From: CAZLMG01 sp964560765
Lineage (GTDB): Bacteria; Bdellovibrionota_B; Oligoflexia; Oligoflexales; CAZLMG01
Assembly (NCBI GenBank): GCA_964560765.1
Contig: CAZLMG010000052.1
Span: forward strand, 1-24,691
DNA length: 24,691 bases
Reading direction: 5' to 3'
Position numbers and translations under genes: made by a program. The notes under the pieces were generated by a model. The model was not told the origin of the DNA. It made no database searches and was given only the letters and a program-made list of their open reading frames with translations. The number at the start of each line of letters is the position of its first letter. Position 1 is the stretch's first letter. Shown one piece after another: positions 16,354 to 24,516 of the stretch.

Positions 16354-16723
16354 TGTCGCCCCCCGCAGTTTAGAGCCGATCAGAGATTGTATGCGATCGA
16401 CAAGGGGGTTAATCGGTCGTTGTCACTTGCATTAAAGCGCAAAATTCACCGACCCGCCCAAGTCTCGGGAACTGCAGGCAATCGCTCGCACTTGCGCGCC
16501 TCGAAATGCTGCACCGCCGGTGGTCAATTGGCATTGACGCACAGGATTTCCACAGGCGCGATACCTGTAACGCGCCTTAATCAAACACATTAATTGCCAT
16601 AATTGAGAAATGCTCAAGTTATCCATAGGTGCGGCCGAGACACCCAAGTCCCTGCGGCCATCCCGCGGCGGTCTGGAATGAAAAGAACATCTATCTGCAT
16701 CTCATAGAGCGAGGATGCCCCCT
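16354..16723. promoter_or_regulatory. 370-base divergent intergenic region with several palindromes
   Basis: No gene, tRNA or convincing promoter was found here. It must hold the control region for both flanking redox-like lipoproteins. Visible inverted repeats are CACCGCCGGTG at 16512-16522, GGCGCG/CGCGCC at 16555-16560 and 16571-16576 with a ten-base loop, and TTGAG-AAATG-CTCAA at 16603-16617. The stretch around 16577-16630 is AT-rich compared with its surroundings. Any of these could be an operator or a small RNA part, but none is demonstrated. Confidence 0.4.
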
Positions 16724-17335
16724 ATGCACAGCGTCATCCGCAAAAACCAAGCATTCACCACCCCGATTCTGATGGTCCTTGGGCTAAGCGCCTGCGGCAT
16801 CGAGCCAGCCTTAGAGTCTAGACCCATCAACTTTACGCAGGATGGCAGCTACAACGACGCCGACGCAGAGGCCGAACGCCACGAAGATTGCGCCGCAGGC
16901 GCCCTTCGCCTCGACGAGGGTTGCCACGAGCATGCCGAGGGTACAGAAACAGAAGACGACGTCCCAACGGGCGGCGACAAGACCACCGGTGACGAAGAGA
17001 CTGTGCAACCAGCTCCCAGCTCAAGCCCGACCCCAACCGGCGATCCCAACATCATTGAGTTCCGTATCGCCGCCAACACGGGCGATAACCCTTGGAATAC
17101 AACAGAAACCATGGTTATGGGCACAGTCGGCAAAACATTGAGAATTTTTAACGACGACTCGGTTAGCCACACGCTGCACACCAATGGCCGCCCGTGCAAC
17201 CATGGCACCGCGATTCTTCCCGGGCGTTCATTTGATTGTGTCTTGGGCCGGACCTACGATGCAACGACCAACGGACCCATTTATGACCACGAGCGCGACG
17301 TAGCATCGAGGTTTTATCTGCGAGTGACACAGTAA
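16724..17335 (+). CDS. Cupredoxin-like lipoprotein with acidic linker
   Basis: A 203-residue lipoprotein with the textbook lipobox LSAC (Cys24). After a Cys/His-containing stretch (DCAAGALRLDEGCHEH) comes an acidic, Thr/Ser/Pro-rich linker (about 70-107). A compact beta domain at 110-203 looks like a cupredoxin: VGKTLRIFNDDSVSHTLHTNG in the place of the usual metal-histidine loop, PGRSFDC, and a final strand FYLRV. H149, H152, C158, H160, C172 and H189 are candidate metal or disulphide residues. The usual Cys-His-Met copper loop near the end is replaced by IYDHE, so a standard blue-copper centre is doubtful. ATG at 16724 is preferred, with GAGG nine bases upstream; the ATG at 16715 directly abuts GAGG. 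Divergent from the cytochrome-like lipoprotein and similar to it in mature start (CGIEP against CGIDEP) and linker. Confidence 0.7.
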   Translation: MHSVIRKNQAFTTPILMVLGLSACGIEPALESRPINFTQDGSYNDADAEAERHEDCAAGALRLDEGCHEHAEGTETEDDVPTGGDKTTGDEETVQPAPSSSPTPTGDPNIIEFRIAANTGDNPWNTTETMVMGTVGKTLRIFNDDSVSHTLHTNGRPCNHGTAILPGRSFDCVLGRTYDATTNGPIYDHERDVASRFYLRVTQ

Positions 17336-17343
17336 CGTTGATT

Positions 17344-17973
17344 CTAGCCCCTCGGTTTGGCGACGTTTGTCCCGCGCACCATGGGGACAAAAGCCACATC
17401 GCCCAGCTGCTCCGTTAGGATTTGACCACCCAAAGTCTTCTGCAGGCGCAGTAGACATTGGGTTTCATGCGCCTCTCCCACAGGTGCGATAAGGAAGCCA
17501 CCAACCTTCAATTGCGTTAACAGCGCCTCCGGGATCTCGACCGGGGCAGCGGTCAGCAAAATACGATCAAAAGGCGCAGCGTCAGGCCAGCCGCAATAGC
17601 CATCACCCTGTCGGAGATGTATGTTTTTATACCCCATACCGGGCAAGCGCAAAGCAGCCTCCGCGGCTAACTCAGGAACCACTTCTATTGAATAAACTTC
17701 TGCCGCTAGCTCAGCCAGGACAGCTACCTGGTAGCCACATCCTGTCCCAATCTCAAGAACTCGGTGCCGGCAATAGACGCGCAGTTGTTCCGTCATATAG
17801 GCTACGATATAGGGCTGAGAAATCGTTTGACCGCCTGCCAGGGGCAATGGACGGTCTTCGTAGGCAAGCTCTTTCAATTTGGATGGGACAAATTGTTCTC
17901 GGGGTACCCGCCGCATCGCCGCTAGTACCCGCGGATCGCGCACACCTCTCCGTATCATTTGCTGCTCAACCAT
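17344..17973 (-). CDS. pcm: Protein-L-isoaspartate O-methyltransferase
   Basis: A 209-residue PCMT, the cytoplasmic enzyme that uses S-adenosylmethionine to methylate isoaspartyl residues in aged proteins and so start their repair. It has the family hallmarks: VPREQFVP near the N-terminus, GGQTISQPYIVAYMTE, the SAM-binding motif VLEIGTGCGYQVAVLAEL, and the later block FDRILLTAAPVEIPEALL followed by GGFLIAPVG. Length fits the family. ATG at 17973 gives this normal length; the open frame runs on to 18201 only because it shadows the upstream gene. The start lies ten bases after that gene's stop and has no good ribosome site, so it probably depends on translational coupling. Last gene of a three-gene minus-strand operon. 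Confidence 0.93.
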   Translation of the reverse strand: MVEQQMIRRGVRDPRVLAAMRRVPREQFVPSKLKELAYEDRPLPLAGGQTISQPYIVAYMTEQLRVYCRHRVLEIGTGCGYQVAVLAELAAEVYSIEVVPELAAEAALRLPGMGYKNIHLRQGDGYCGWPDAAPFDRILLTAAPVEIPEALLTQLKVGGFLIAPVGEAHETQCLLRLQKTLGGQILTEQLGDVAFVPMVRGTNVAKPRG

Positions 17974-17983
17974 GGAGTCGCGG

Positions 17984-19300
17984 TCAGGCTGCAACTTTCG
18001 CCCAATCCTTGCCAAAAAGGTCACTGGCCAATCCAAGTACGTCCGACGATTCGCCGCCGCTTGTTCGCAGCGATAGCGCCCTGTACTCGCATAGCATGAC
18101 CTTGGCCAAATCTGCCAGCCGATTGCGCGCCAGCCAACGTGTTGCTGCCAGCCATGCCAACATCTCAAGTTCGATAGATTCCAGGTCGTGAATTCGCTCA
18201 AAAGCTCTTTCTAGAACTTGCAGCCGGTACTCAAGCGGATAGGCCGCATCGTAAAGCTTGGCGAGAGAAGTTATCCAATGCATGATACCGCTCTGATTCT
18301 CGACCTCTATGGTATTGCTGCGCTTCAGGTAATCAGGATCAGGGATCTTTCGTAATTGATCTTTGCCTTGCGTGGCATAAGCACGGAGTATGCCCTCTGT
18401 AACATAATCACCCAAATAGTGACTTCGTCCTTTGCGGGTCATGGCGAGCGCACTCTCTGTCGCATCGTCGCCAACTGCCACGGCCATAGCCGATTCCCAT
18501 TCCCACTCCAGCGCTTCCGCATCACTCAGAGGATAGCGCTGTTTGATTTCTGCGAGTTGCAAGCGCGCGTCTTCGATACGTCCCGCCAACCGCAAAGCGC
18601 TTGCCTTACCTAGCAAAGCGCGCAATGCACCACGATCGTCAGCAGCCTCGGCATGTGCCAAGGCAAACTGCTCCACGGCGATATGGGCATTTCCTAAACG
18701 CAGTGAGCGAATCGCTCCGTTGTAGGCCTGGATGCCAGAAGATCGAGTCTCTTTTCCACGATACAGTCGAGCAGCCTGCAAGAGTTGCCATTGTGATTTC
18801 AAGTGCTCGCCATGCGACCGCCGTAACTGACTGGTAACCATGTGCAGATCGCCGTAAAGATAGCTGATACGCGGGTTATCAAGTTTAAAGCGCATCAAGC
18901 GCAGAATTGTATACGCTCGGTCTACCAAAGTTTGGATTTGTCCGGGCGTCATGCCTTTGCCACATCGCAAAAAACGAATGAGTGCTGCCATCACGTAAAC
19001 ATAGGTGCGCAGCTGCGACTCTTCGGTAAGATCGTCAGCAAACTCGCTGATACGATGCAATGCCTTACGAACCGCCGACTCTTCACCATCGCGATTGGCA
19101 ATCTCGTCCAGCTCGAGTTTAACTTCACCCTTCACAGCTTCAACGAGGCTATCGGACCAGCGTTCTTTGGGCGGCACAGTGCGCCTCCTTGCATTGCTAG
19201 CATGGTGAAATACCAAGCCTACTTCGCAAGGTTCTTCGGCAGGACTCGGGAGGGCATTGAGAAAGACTCGTCGAGAGTTTACTTTCTCCATTAAATTCAT
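17984..19300 (-). CDS. Helical-repeat (TPR-like) cytoplasmic protein of unknown function
   Basis: A protein of about 438 residues with no signal peptide or membrane segment. It is almost entirely alpha-helical. Repeating helix pairs in the middle, such as LGNAHIAVEQFALAHAEA and GRIEDARLQLAEIKQRYP, fit degenerate tetratricopeptide repeats, which usually serve protein-protein contacts. I see no catalytic motif. The start is uncertain: in-frame ATGs lie at 19300 and 19291, neither with a clear ribosome site. The frame continues to 19375 inside the preceding gene. 19300 is chosen because it falls 16 bases after that gene's stop. It sits between a glutamate-synthase-like enzyme and pcm in a compact operon; what it does for either is unknown. 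Confidence 0.72.
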   Translation of the reverse strand: MNLMEKVNSRRVFLNALPSPAEEPCEVGLVFHHASNARRRTVPPKERWSDSLVEAVKGEVKLELDEIANRDGEESAVRKALHRISEFADDLTEESQLRTYVYVMAALIRFLRCGKGMTPGQIQTLVDRAYTILRLMRFKLDNPRISYLYGDLHMVTSQLRRSHGEHLKSQWQLLQAARLYRGKETRSSGIQAYNGAIRSLRLGNAHIAVEQFALAHAEAADDRGALRALLGKASALRLAGRIEDARLQLAEIKQRYPLSDAEALEWEWESAMAVAVGDDATESALAMTRKGRSHYLGDYVTEGILRAYATQGKDQLRKIPDPDYLKRSNTIEVENQSGIMHWITSLAKLYDAAYPLEYRLQVLERAFERIHDLESIELEMLAWLAATRWLARNRLADLAKVMLCEYRALSLRTSGGESSDVLGLASDLFGKDWAKVAA

Positions 19301-19316
19301 GCTGTTACATGATTTA

Positions 19317-20861
19317 TCAGAACTGCATCGCCGCCGGCGGGCACTCGTAACCAAATTCTCGACAAAGCGCCTCAAGGTCTCGCGCGTGCGGCAAACTACC
19401 CATTGGATCTAGATCGAAGACTGCCGACAGTGTCCGTCCGCCAAATCGCTCATCGACCAACTCAACCTGGTCGCTGCGTACAAAAGCCGGGTGCGGAACG
19501 CCACAGGCATGCGACAGCCTCGTGACTTCATGCCGAAGAGTAATCATGTAGTTAGCAAAACGCACGGATTTCAAATCCGGATCAAGTCCACGCGCCAACC
19601 ACCGATTCTGAGTGGCGACGCCCGTGGGGCAGTGATTCGTGTGACAGCGTTGTGCTTGGATGCAGCCGATCGACATCATCGCTTCGCGGGCAATGTTTAC
19701 CATGTCGCAGCCCATGGACAGGGCAGCTAGGACTTGTTCGGGAAATCCCAAGCGCCCAGAACCAATAAAAACTAATTCTCGATGCAAACCATGCTCTTGA
19801 AAGATACGCCGAACCCGGGAAAAACCAATCTTGAACGGCAGCGACACATGATCCGTAAATGCCAACGGCGCAGCACCCGTCCCGCCTTCGCCCCCATCGA
19901 TTGTAATGAAATCCGGGCCAGCCTCACGCAGAACCATTCGTACGGCCAAGTTTTCCCAAAACTCCAATTCGCCCACCGCACACTTGATACCAACGGGAAG
20001 ACCAGTGGCAGCCGCTAGGTCCTCGACAAAGTCGATCAGGGAATCCACATCGTGAAATGCTGAATGCCGTGGCGGGCTAATGCAGGACTGCCCGACTGTT
20101 ACTCCGCGCGCGGCGGCGATCTCGACTGAGACTTTTTTTGCCGGCAAGACACCACCTAGTCCAGGTTTAGCCCCCTGGGATAGTTTGATCTCTATGGCAC
20201 GTACGGGATATTTCTGCACGGTCTCCAGAAACTTCTCGCGGCTAAACTTGCCATCCTGCGTACGGCAACCAAAATAGCCGGTCCCGATTTGCCAGACTAA
20301 CGCCCCTCCCTTGTTGTGCGCCGAGCTAATTCCACCTTCACCTGTATTGTGCAGACAATGAGTCAATCGACAGCCTTCGTTCAATGCGGCCACCGCATTT
20401 CCACTGAGTGCCCCAAAGCTCATGCCAGAGACATTGACCACGGACTCGGGCCGAAAAGCCTTTGCCCTGTTATGGTGCTTCCCCAGTATCTTCGCACATG
20501 GCAGCAAGTGCAGATCATTTGGATCGGCGGCTGGCTTCATTGTGGCCGAGTAAGTAAAGACAGCAGGCTTGATGATTAACGTCTGTTTAGACGACTCTAG
20601 ATCATTGTCAGTTCCGAAACCAAAGTAGTTGTTCTGCAGCTTAGCAGAAGCATAGATCCAACGACGCTGGTCGCGGGAAAATGGTCGCTCTTCATCGTTA
20701 TTGGTGACGATGTATTGCCGCAGCTCTGGACCGACCATCTCCAGGAGATAGCGAAAGTGGCCGATGATCGGAAAATTCCGAAGAATCGCCTTTTGTCTCT
20801 GGGTGACATCGTAAAGGACGATCAAGACGCCGATGCTGATGCCTATCCAAAGCCAAATCAC
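19317..20861 (-). CDS. Membrane-anchored FMN-binding glutamate-synthase-like protein
   Basis: A 514-residue protein matching only the FMN/iron-sulphur synthase region of glutamate synthase. It starts with one membrane segment (about 2-20, WLWIGISIGVLIVLY), then RNFPIIGHFRYLLE and a TIM-barrel with NVSGMSFGALSGNAV, IEIKLSQGAKPGLGG, FITIDGGEGGTGAAPL and GSGRLGFPEQVLAAL. Cysteines C400, C406 and C411 in CIQAQRCHTNHC match the 3Fe-4S site. The glutaminase domain and the NADPH-binding subunit of true GOGAT are absent, so the electron donor and nitrogen source are unknown. Homologues with this N-terminus occur widely but are poorly characterised. The start is GTG at 20861, with AAGGA six bases upstream; the longer frame adds a non-conserved leader. 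First gene of the operon with the helical-repeat protein and pcm. Confidence 0.88.
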   Translation of the reverse strand: MIWLWIGISIGVLIVLYDVTQRQKAILRNFPIIGHFRYLLEMVGPELRQYIVTNNDEERPFSRDQRRWIYASAKLQNNYFGFGTDNDLESSKQTLIIKPAVFTYSATMKPAADPNDLHLLPCAKILGKHHNRAKAFRPESVVNVSGMSFGALSGNAVAALNEGCRLTHCLHNTGEGGISSAHNKGGALVWQIGTGYFGCRTQDGKFSREKFLETVQKYPVRAIEIKLSQGAKPGLGGVLPAKKVSVEIAAARGVTVGQSCISPPRHSAFHDVDSLIDFVEDLAAATGLPVGIKCAVGELEFWENLAVRMVLREAGPDFITIDGGEGGTGAAPLAFTDHVSLPFKIGFSRVRRIFQEHGLHRELVFIGSGRLGFPEQVLAALSMGCDMVNIAREAMMSIGCIQAQRCHTNHCPTGVATQNRWLARGLDPDLKSVRFANYMITLRHEVTRLSHACGVPHPAFVRSDQVELVDERFGGRTLSAVFDLDPMGSLPHARDLEALCREFGYECPPAAMQF

Positions 20862-20952
20862 GTTCGATCCTTCATCCTTTTTGTGCCGTAATCGTGTAGA
20901 ACTGCCGGCACTTGGGTTAGTATTGTGCAGCAAACTATGAGGAGGCGCAACC

Positions 20953-21507
20953 ATGCCGAAATCCCGGATTACCCGAGCGATCCTCGCGATCGTGGCAACG
21001 ACGTCAATGCAAGCTGCCAAGGCCCAAGAGGCTAGTGGTCCAGCAGCAACGAACCCGACTCATTTCGCCTTCAAGATTGAGGAGCGATGCGATATTCCTG
21101 GCGGTGATCTTCGTCAATTACCCTTAGCCAGCGCCCAACTCTGCGCCCGCGATTGCTCCATCGATGCCCAGTGCGTCGGGTTCACATTTGTCAGTGGCTG
21201 GAATCGCTGCTTTCTCAAAAACCAGGTCAAGCGCCGTGTTTCCCTGCAAATGATTTCAGGCGATGTCCGGCTGGGGGGTACGATGGTCAATGAAGTCAAA
21301 GCCTCCGCCGACCACGACCACTCCGGAAAAGACCAAAGGAAGATTAGCCCGGTCGCCAGTGCAGAGACTTGCGCCGAGAAGTGTCGCATGGACGATATGT
21401 GCCAGGCCTTTACCTATCTAAAGGGCTATGGCGACTGTTATCTCAAAGGGAGCGGAAAACTGCGGGCAAAAACTTTCACCTGCGGCTACAAGCCAGCGAA
21501 CGGCTAG
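20953..21507 (+). CDS. Secreted protein with two PAN/Apple-like domains
   Basis: A 184-residue exported protein: signal peptide about 1-24 (AKA-QE), then two tandem Cys-rich modules at about 40-116 and 128-182. The cores match exactly in spacing: C64-x3-C68-x5-C74-x11-C86 and C140-x3-C144-x5-C150-x11-C162. The contexts also agree (CVGFTFVSGWNRCFLK and CQAFTYLKGYGDCYLK). This is the PAN/Apple pattern, a disulphide-stabilised fold that binds proteins or carbohydrates. C46 and C177 provide further pairing partners. A His/Asp cluster (DHDHS, 120-124) lies between the modules. GGAGG at 20941-20945 is seven bases before the ATG. Likely periplasmic or surface-exposed; the ligand is unknown. Confidence 0.82.
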   Translation: MPKSRITRAILAIVATTSMQAAKAQEASGPAATNPTHFAFKIEERCDIPGGDLRQLPLASAQLCARDCSIDAQCVGFTFVSGWNRCFLKNQVKRRVSLQMISGDVRLGGTMVNEVKASADHDHSGKDQRKISPVASAETCAEKCRMDDMCQAFTYLKGYGDCYLKGSGKLRAKTFTCGYKPANG

Positions 21508-21536
21508 GCAAGTGCTCCCATTGGCGACCACTTGCC
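21507..21536. terminator. Hairpin between convergent genes
   Basis: GGCAAGTG at 21507-21514 pairs perfectly with CACTTGCC at 21529-21536 around a 14-base loop. It fills the gap between the Apple-domain gene and the convergent small lipoprotein. There is no T run on either side, so a bidirectional terminator is plausible but not proven. Confidence 0.4.
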
Positions 21537-21543
21537 TGCCTAG

Positions 21544-21852
21544 TTAGTTCATATCCGCAGGCGAATCGCCTTCCTCGGCACCAGCTGCTTCCGAAGCCGC
21601 TTCAGACCCTTCGGGGCCGGATTCAACTGGCGGCGCAACGGGAATTGTCGACGTATCGTTGAGCTTTATGACCTTGTCGTTCTCACAATGACAGGCCGGT
21701 CCATGCATCAAACCATCGCAGGCTTCACGCAAACCACCTTGCTCCTGGCAGACATCTTCGCAGCGATACCAGTGCGCACGCGTCACCGGATGCGCACAAC
21801 CAGCCATAATCACTGGAATAAATACAGAAAACCTGACTTTTTGGAGCCACAT
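21544..21852 (-). CDS. Small Cys-rich lipoprotein with acidic tail
   Basis: A 102-residue protein not recognised as any family. A lipoprotein signal ends in MAGC (Cys19). The mature part has a compact Cys-rich module with C31, C35, C45, C54 and C56 (RCEDVC, EACDG, ACHCE), which may form disulphides or bind a metal. It ends in a low-complexity tail of about 35 residues rich in Pro, Glu, Ser and Ala. GAGG lies six bases before the ATG at 21852, which supports the gene despite its small size. It converges on the Apple-domain gene and diverges from prmA. Confidence 0.75.
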   Translation of the reverse strand: MWLQKVRFSVFIPVIMAGCAHPVTRAHWYRCEDVCQEQGGLREACDGLMHGPACHCENDKVIKLNDTSTIPVAPPVESGPEGSEAASEAAGAEEGDSPADMN

Positions 21853-21941
21853 AGCACGCCTCGCTTCACGAATTTATGAGTCTATGCTAATGCATGCGCG
21901 GCAGGTGAGCAACGGCCGCTTTCGCAAAAGTCAGGATCCAA

Positions 21942-22808
21942 ATGTACGAAGCTGTCATTCATTTCCAGGTACCAGCCGAGCAACGAGCAGAATTGCGGCA
22001 TGCCGTGCTCGAAGAATTGTCGGACTGCGCAGTACTGGGAATCGTTGATAGCTACTGTGAAGGGGATAATCCCGACGATTTGGCGGCGGCGCCCGCTGTG
22101 TTTTATGTGCACACCGAGGATGAAGCCCAGCGCATCATCCGTCCACTGCAAGGGCGTTGGCCCATTCAAGTGTCTATTCATCGTTTGAGCAACGCCTCGT
22201 GGCAGAATTGTTGGCAAGAAGAGTTTCGTATATTGCAAACGGACTGCTTCCTGGTAAGCGACCAGCAAGAACTTCTGATTGCGGGCGATGATCGGACGCC
22301 GCTGCTGATTACTGGCGGCGGGGTTTTTGGTGCTGGAGATCACGCCACCACAGAGGCCTGCTTGCGCGCCCTCGAACCGCTTCTGACATCAGAAACTGGC
22401 GATTTCTTGGATGTGGGAACGGGCACAGGCATTCTTGCGATCGCGGCCGCTAAACTGAGATGGCGAGCTACCGGCACGGATATCGATCCCCAGTGCCTTT
22501 CAGTAGCGCAACAAAATGCCCGACAGAACCAGATTTCTTGTCGATGGGTTCTCGGACCGCCACCGATGGCTGTCGACGGCGGCTATCGAGTCGCCGTATG
22601 CAATATCCTCGTTCCGGAACTTTATCGCGTCATTCCAGATATTTTGACGCGAATCGAAGAGTCTGCCGCCTTGCTGCTGGCGGGATTTCCGGCGCATCGC
22701 AGCTCTGAGGTGGTAAAGAACTTGGCCGGAATGGGCATGGAGCTCTATGCGACCGAGGTCGTGCGCGGATGGCCTTGTTTGTCCTTTCGACGATTCGGCT
22801 TGAATTAG
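21942..22808 (+). CDS. prmA: Ribosomal protein L11 methyltransferase-like protein
   Basis: A 288-residue class I methyltransferase with the PrmA plan. An N-terminal substrate-recognition domain (about 1-100) includes the family block SWQNCWQEEFRI. The C-terminal SAM-binding domain has GVFGAGDHATTEACL (127-141), motif I FLDVGTGTGILAIAAAKL (155-172) and the NILVPEL block (221-227), which corresponds to the NILA-type motif of PrmA. PrmA trimethylates ribosomal protein L11 using S-adenosylmethionine. Length is normal. AGGA lies about six bases before the ATG. Some residues differ from the usual FGTGxHxTT motif, so a related methyltransferase cannot be excluded. Confidence 0.88.
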   Translation: MYEAVIHFQVPAEQRAELRHAVLEELSDCAVLGIVDSYCEGDNPDDLAAAPAVFYVHTEDEAQRIIRPLQGRWPIQVSIHRLSNASWQNCWQEEFRILQTDCFLVSDQQELLIAGDDRTPLLITGGGVFGAGDHATTEACLRALEPLLTSETGDFLDVGTGTGILAIAAAKLRWRATGTDIDPQCLSVAQQNARQNQISCRWVLGPPPMAVDGGYRVAVCNILVPELYRVIPDILTRIEESAALLLAGFPAHRSSEVVKNLAGMGMELYATEVVRGWPCLSFRRFGLN

Positions 22809-22823
22809 TCGAGCTCTTGAACC

Positions 22824-22852
22824 TTGCCATCGCTAGGCAGGGGTGCTATCCC
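22824..22852 (+). promoter_or_regulatory. Candidate promoter for the symporter gene
   Basis: TTGCCA at 22824-22829 (five of six to the -35 consensus) and TATCCC at 22847-22852 (three of six to the -10) are 17 bases apart. TG sits one base before the -10, as in extended -10 promoters. Weak, by-eye match in the 91-base gap after prmA. Confidence 0.25.
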
Positions 22853-22899
22853 ACGCCACCACGTGAGCGCGCTAGCGACAACCCCCTTGGGAGTTAGAT

Positions 22900-24516
22900 A
22901 TGCAGAATATCGCCGGAATCGATATCCTCTTCATTGTTCTCTATTTCGCAGCGGTGCTGTGGGTCGCCGTTTGGGCCTCACGCAAGAATGCCGGCGAAAG
23001 CCAAGATTACTTCCTGGCCGGTCGTGACGCTGGCTGGATCGCCATTGGCGCCAGTCTATTTATGTCCAACATCGGTAGCGAACACCTAGTAGGCCTTGCC
23101 GGCACGGGTGCCGCCTCGGGGCTTGCCGTTGGCCATTTTGAATGGCTAGCCTCCCTCGTCATCTTGCTGCTGGCTTGGCTATTTGCCCCATTCTATGTGC
23201 GCAGCGGTGTGTTCACGATGCCTGAGTTTCTCGAGCGTCGATATAACAGTGCCGCGCGCTGGTACTTTACTTCGATTTCCATCGTCGGCTACATCCTGAC
23301 TAAGGTCAGCGTCTCGTTGTATGCGGGCGGAATCATTATCCAAGAGATTACTGGCATCAATCTGTGGGTCAGCGCCACCCTCGTCGTCCTGTTTACCGGT
23401 TTTTACACGATGCTGGGCGGTCTTCGCGCCGTGATCTATACCGACCTTTTGCAAGCAATTGTTCTTATCGTTGGCTCGTTGACCCTACTGGTGCTGGGCT
23501 TCCAAGCCGTCGGTGGTTGGGAAGAACTCACAACGAAAGTTCCACCTGACTTTTTTCACATGTGGAAGCCCTTTGATCATCCGGACTTTCCTTGGACCGG
23601 AATCGTCTTTGGTGCGCCCATCCTCGGCATTTGGTATTGGTGCACAGATCAGCATATTGTGCAGCGCGTGTTGGCAGCCCGAGGCATCGACGATGCACAG
23701 GGCGGGACTGTCTTGGCGGCGTACCTGAAAATCCTACCAGTCTTTCTTTTCATCCTACCGGGCATCATCGCTGCGGCCTTGTTTAGCGACATCGCTGGCG
23801 GTGCGTCAGATCGCGCCCTCCCCGCACTCGTCATTCAACTCATGCCAGCTGGGCTCAAAGGAGTTTTTTTGGCGGCCATGCTTGCGGCATTGATGAGTTC
23901 ATTGAGCGCCATCTTCAATTCCAGTTCAACTTTGGTCACCTTTGATATCTACCGCAAATTCAAGCCGCATGCTTCGGAGCAGGAGCTGGTTCGTATCGGT
24001 CGCTGGTCAACGGGCATCATTGTCGTCCTCGGTCTGGCGTGGATTCCATTCATGAAATTCATTTCATCGCAGCTCTATATCTACCTGCAAAGCGTGCAGG
24101 GCTATATTGCGCCGCCGATCGCCGCCTGTTTTCTATTGGGAGTCTTTTCCTCTCGTGTCGACGGTCGAGGCGCCATATGGGCTCTGGCCGTTGGCTTTGT
24201 ACTCGGCGCTGGTCGTTTTATCGCTGAGATGTTGCGCAATGTTCCCGGCATCATCCCCGAAACCGGAATGCTAGCCATCTATGCAGGTATGAACTTTTTG
24301 CACTTTGCAGCCGTCTTGTTCCTGGTGTGCAGCCTGGTGCTCATTTTTGCAAGCAGCGGTAAACCTATTTCCGATACGGCGCGCTCGCTTACCCTCGGAG
24401 GAAGTAATCTGCATCTGCTGCGATGGTCCGAGTTTACGCGAATGAGGCGCATTAACATCATCGCCAGTGTCGTGTTGGTGGGCGTCATGATCTGGCTGTG
24501 GACGATATTCGCCTAG
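22900..24516 (+). CDS. SSS-family sodium/solute (sugar-type) symporter
   Basis: A 538-residue inner-membrane protein with about 14 hydrophobic segments, of the sodium:solute symporter (SGLT) family. Key blocks are SQDYFLAGRDAGW (34-46), SNIGSEHLVGLAGTGAASG (56-74), GGLRAVIYTDLLQA (173-186), WYWCTDQHIVQRVLAARG (245-262) and the Ser-rich segment LMSSLSAIFNSSST, which lies where the family binds sodium. These blocks resemble SglT-type sugar transporters more than the proline or pantothenate branches, so a hexose or related substrate is likely but not certain. GGGAG six bases before the ATG supports the start. The stop codon TAG forms part of a CTAG that directly abuts an IS5-like sequence, so the present C-terminus may have been set or trimmed by that insertion. 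Confidence 0.92.
   Translation: MQNIAGIDILFIVLYFAAVLWVAVWASRKNAGESQDYFLAGRDAGWIAIGASLFMSNIGSEHLVGLAGTGAASGLAVGHFEWLASLVILLLAWLFAPFYVRSGVFTMPEFLERRYNSAARWYFTSISIVGYILTKVSVSLYAGGIIIQEITGINLWVSATLVVLFTGFYTMLGGLRAVIYTDLLQAIVLIVGSLTLLVLGFQAVGGWEELTTKVPPDFFHMWKPFDHPDFPWTGIVFGAPILGIWYWCTDQHIVQRVLAARGIDDAQGGTVLAAYLKILPVFLFILPGIIAAALFSDIAGGASDRALPALVIQLMPAGLKGVFLAAMLAALMSSLSAIFNSSSTLVTFDIYRKFKPHASEQELVRIGRWSTGIIVVLGLAWIPFMKFISSQLYIYLQSVQGYIAPPIAACFLLGVFSSRVDGRGAIWALAVGFVLGAGRFIAEMLRNVPGIIPETGMLAIYAGMNFLHFAAVLFLVCSLVLIFASSGKPISDTARSLTLGGSNLHLLRWSEFTRMRRINIIASVVLVGVMIWLWTIFA

Noticed and set aside
16073..16435. Plus-strand open frame opposite the cytochrome-like lipoprotein
   Set aside because: Low-complexity antisense of the Ser/Thr/Pro linker; no start signal.
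16555..16576. GGCGCG/CGCGCC hairpin as a terminator
   Set aside because: No gene ends before it on either strand and no T run follows; it is listed only as a palindrome in the gap.
17974..18201. 76-residue N-terminal extension of pcm
   Set aside because: It lies within the upstream gene in another frame; the shorter form has the normal family length.
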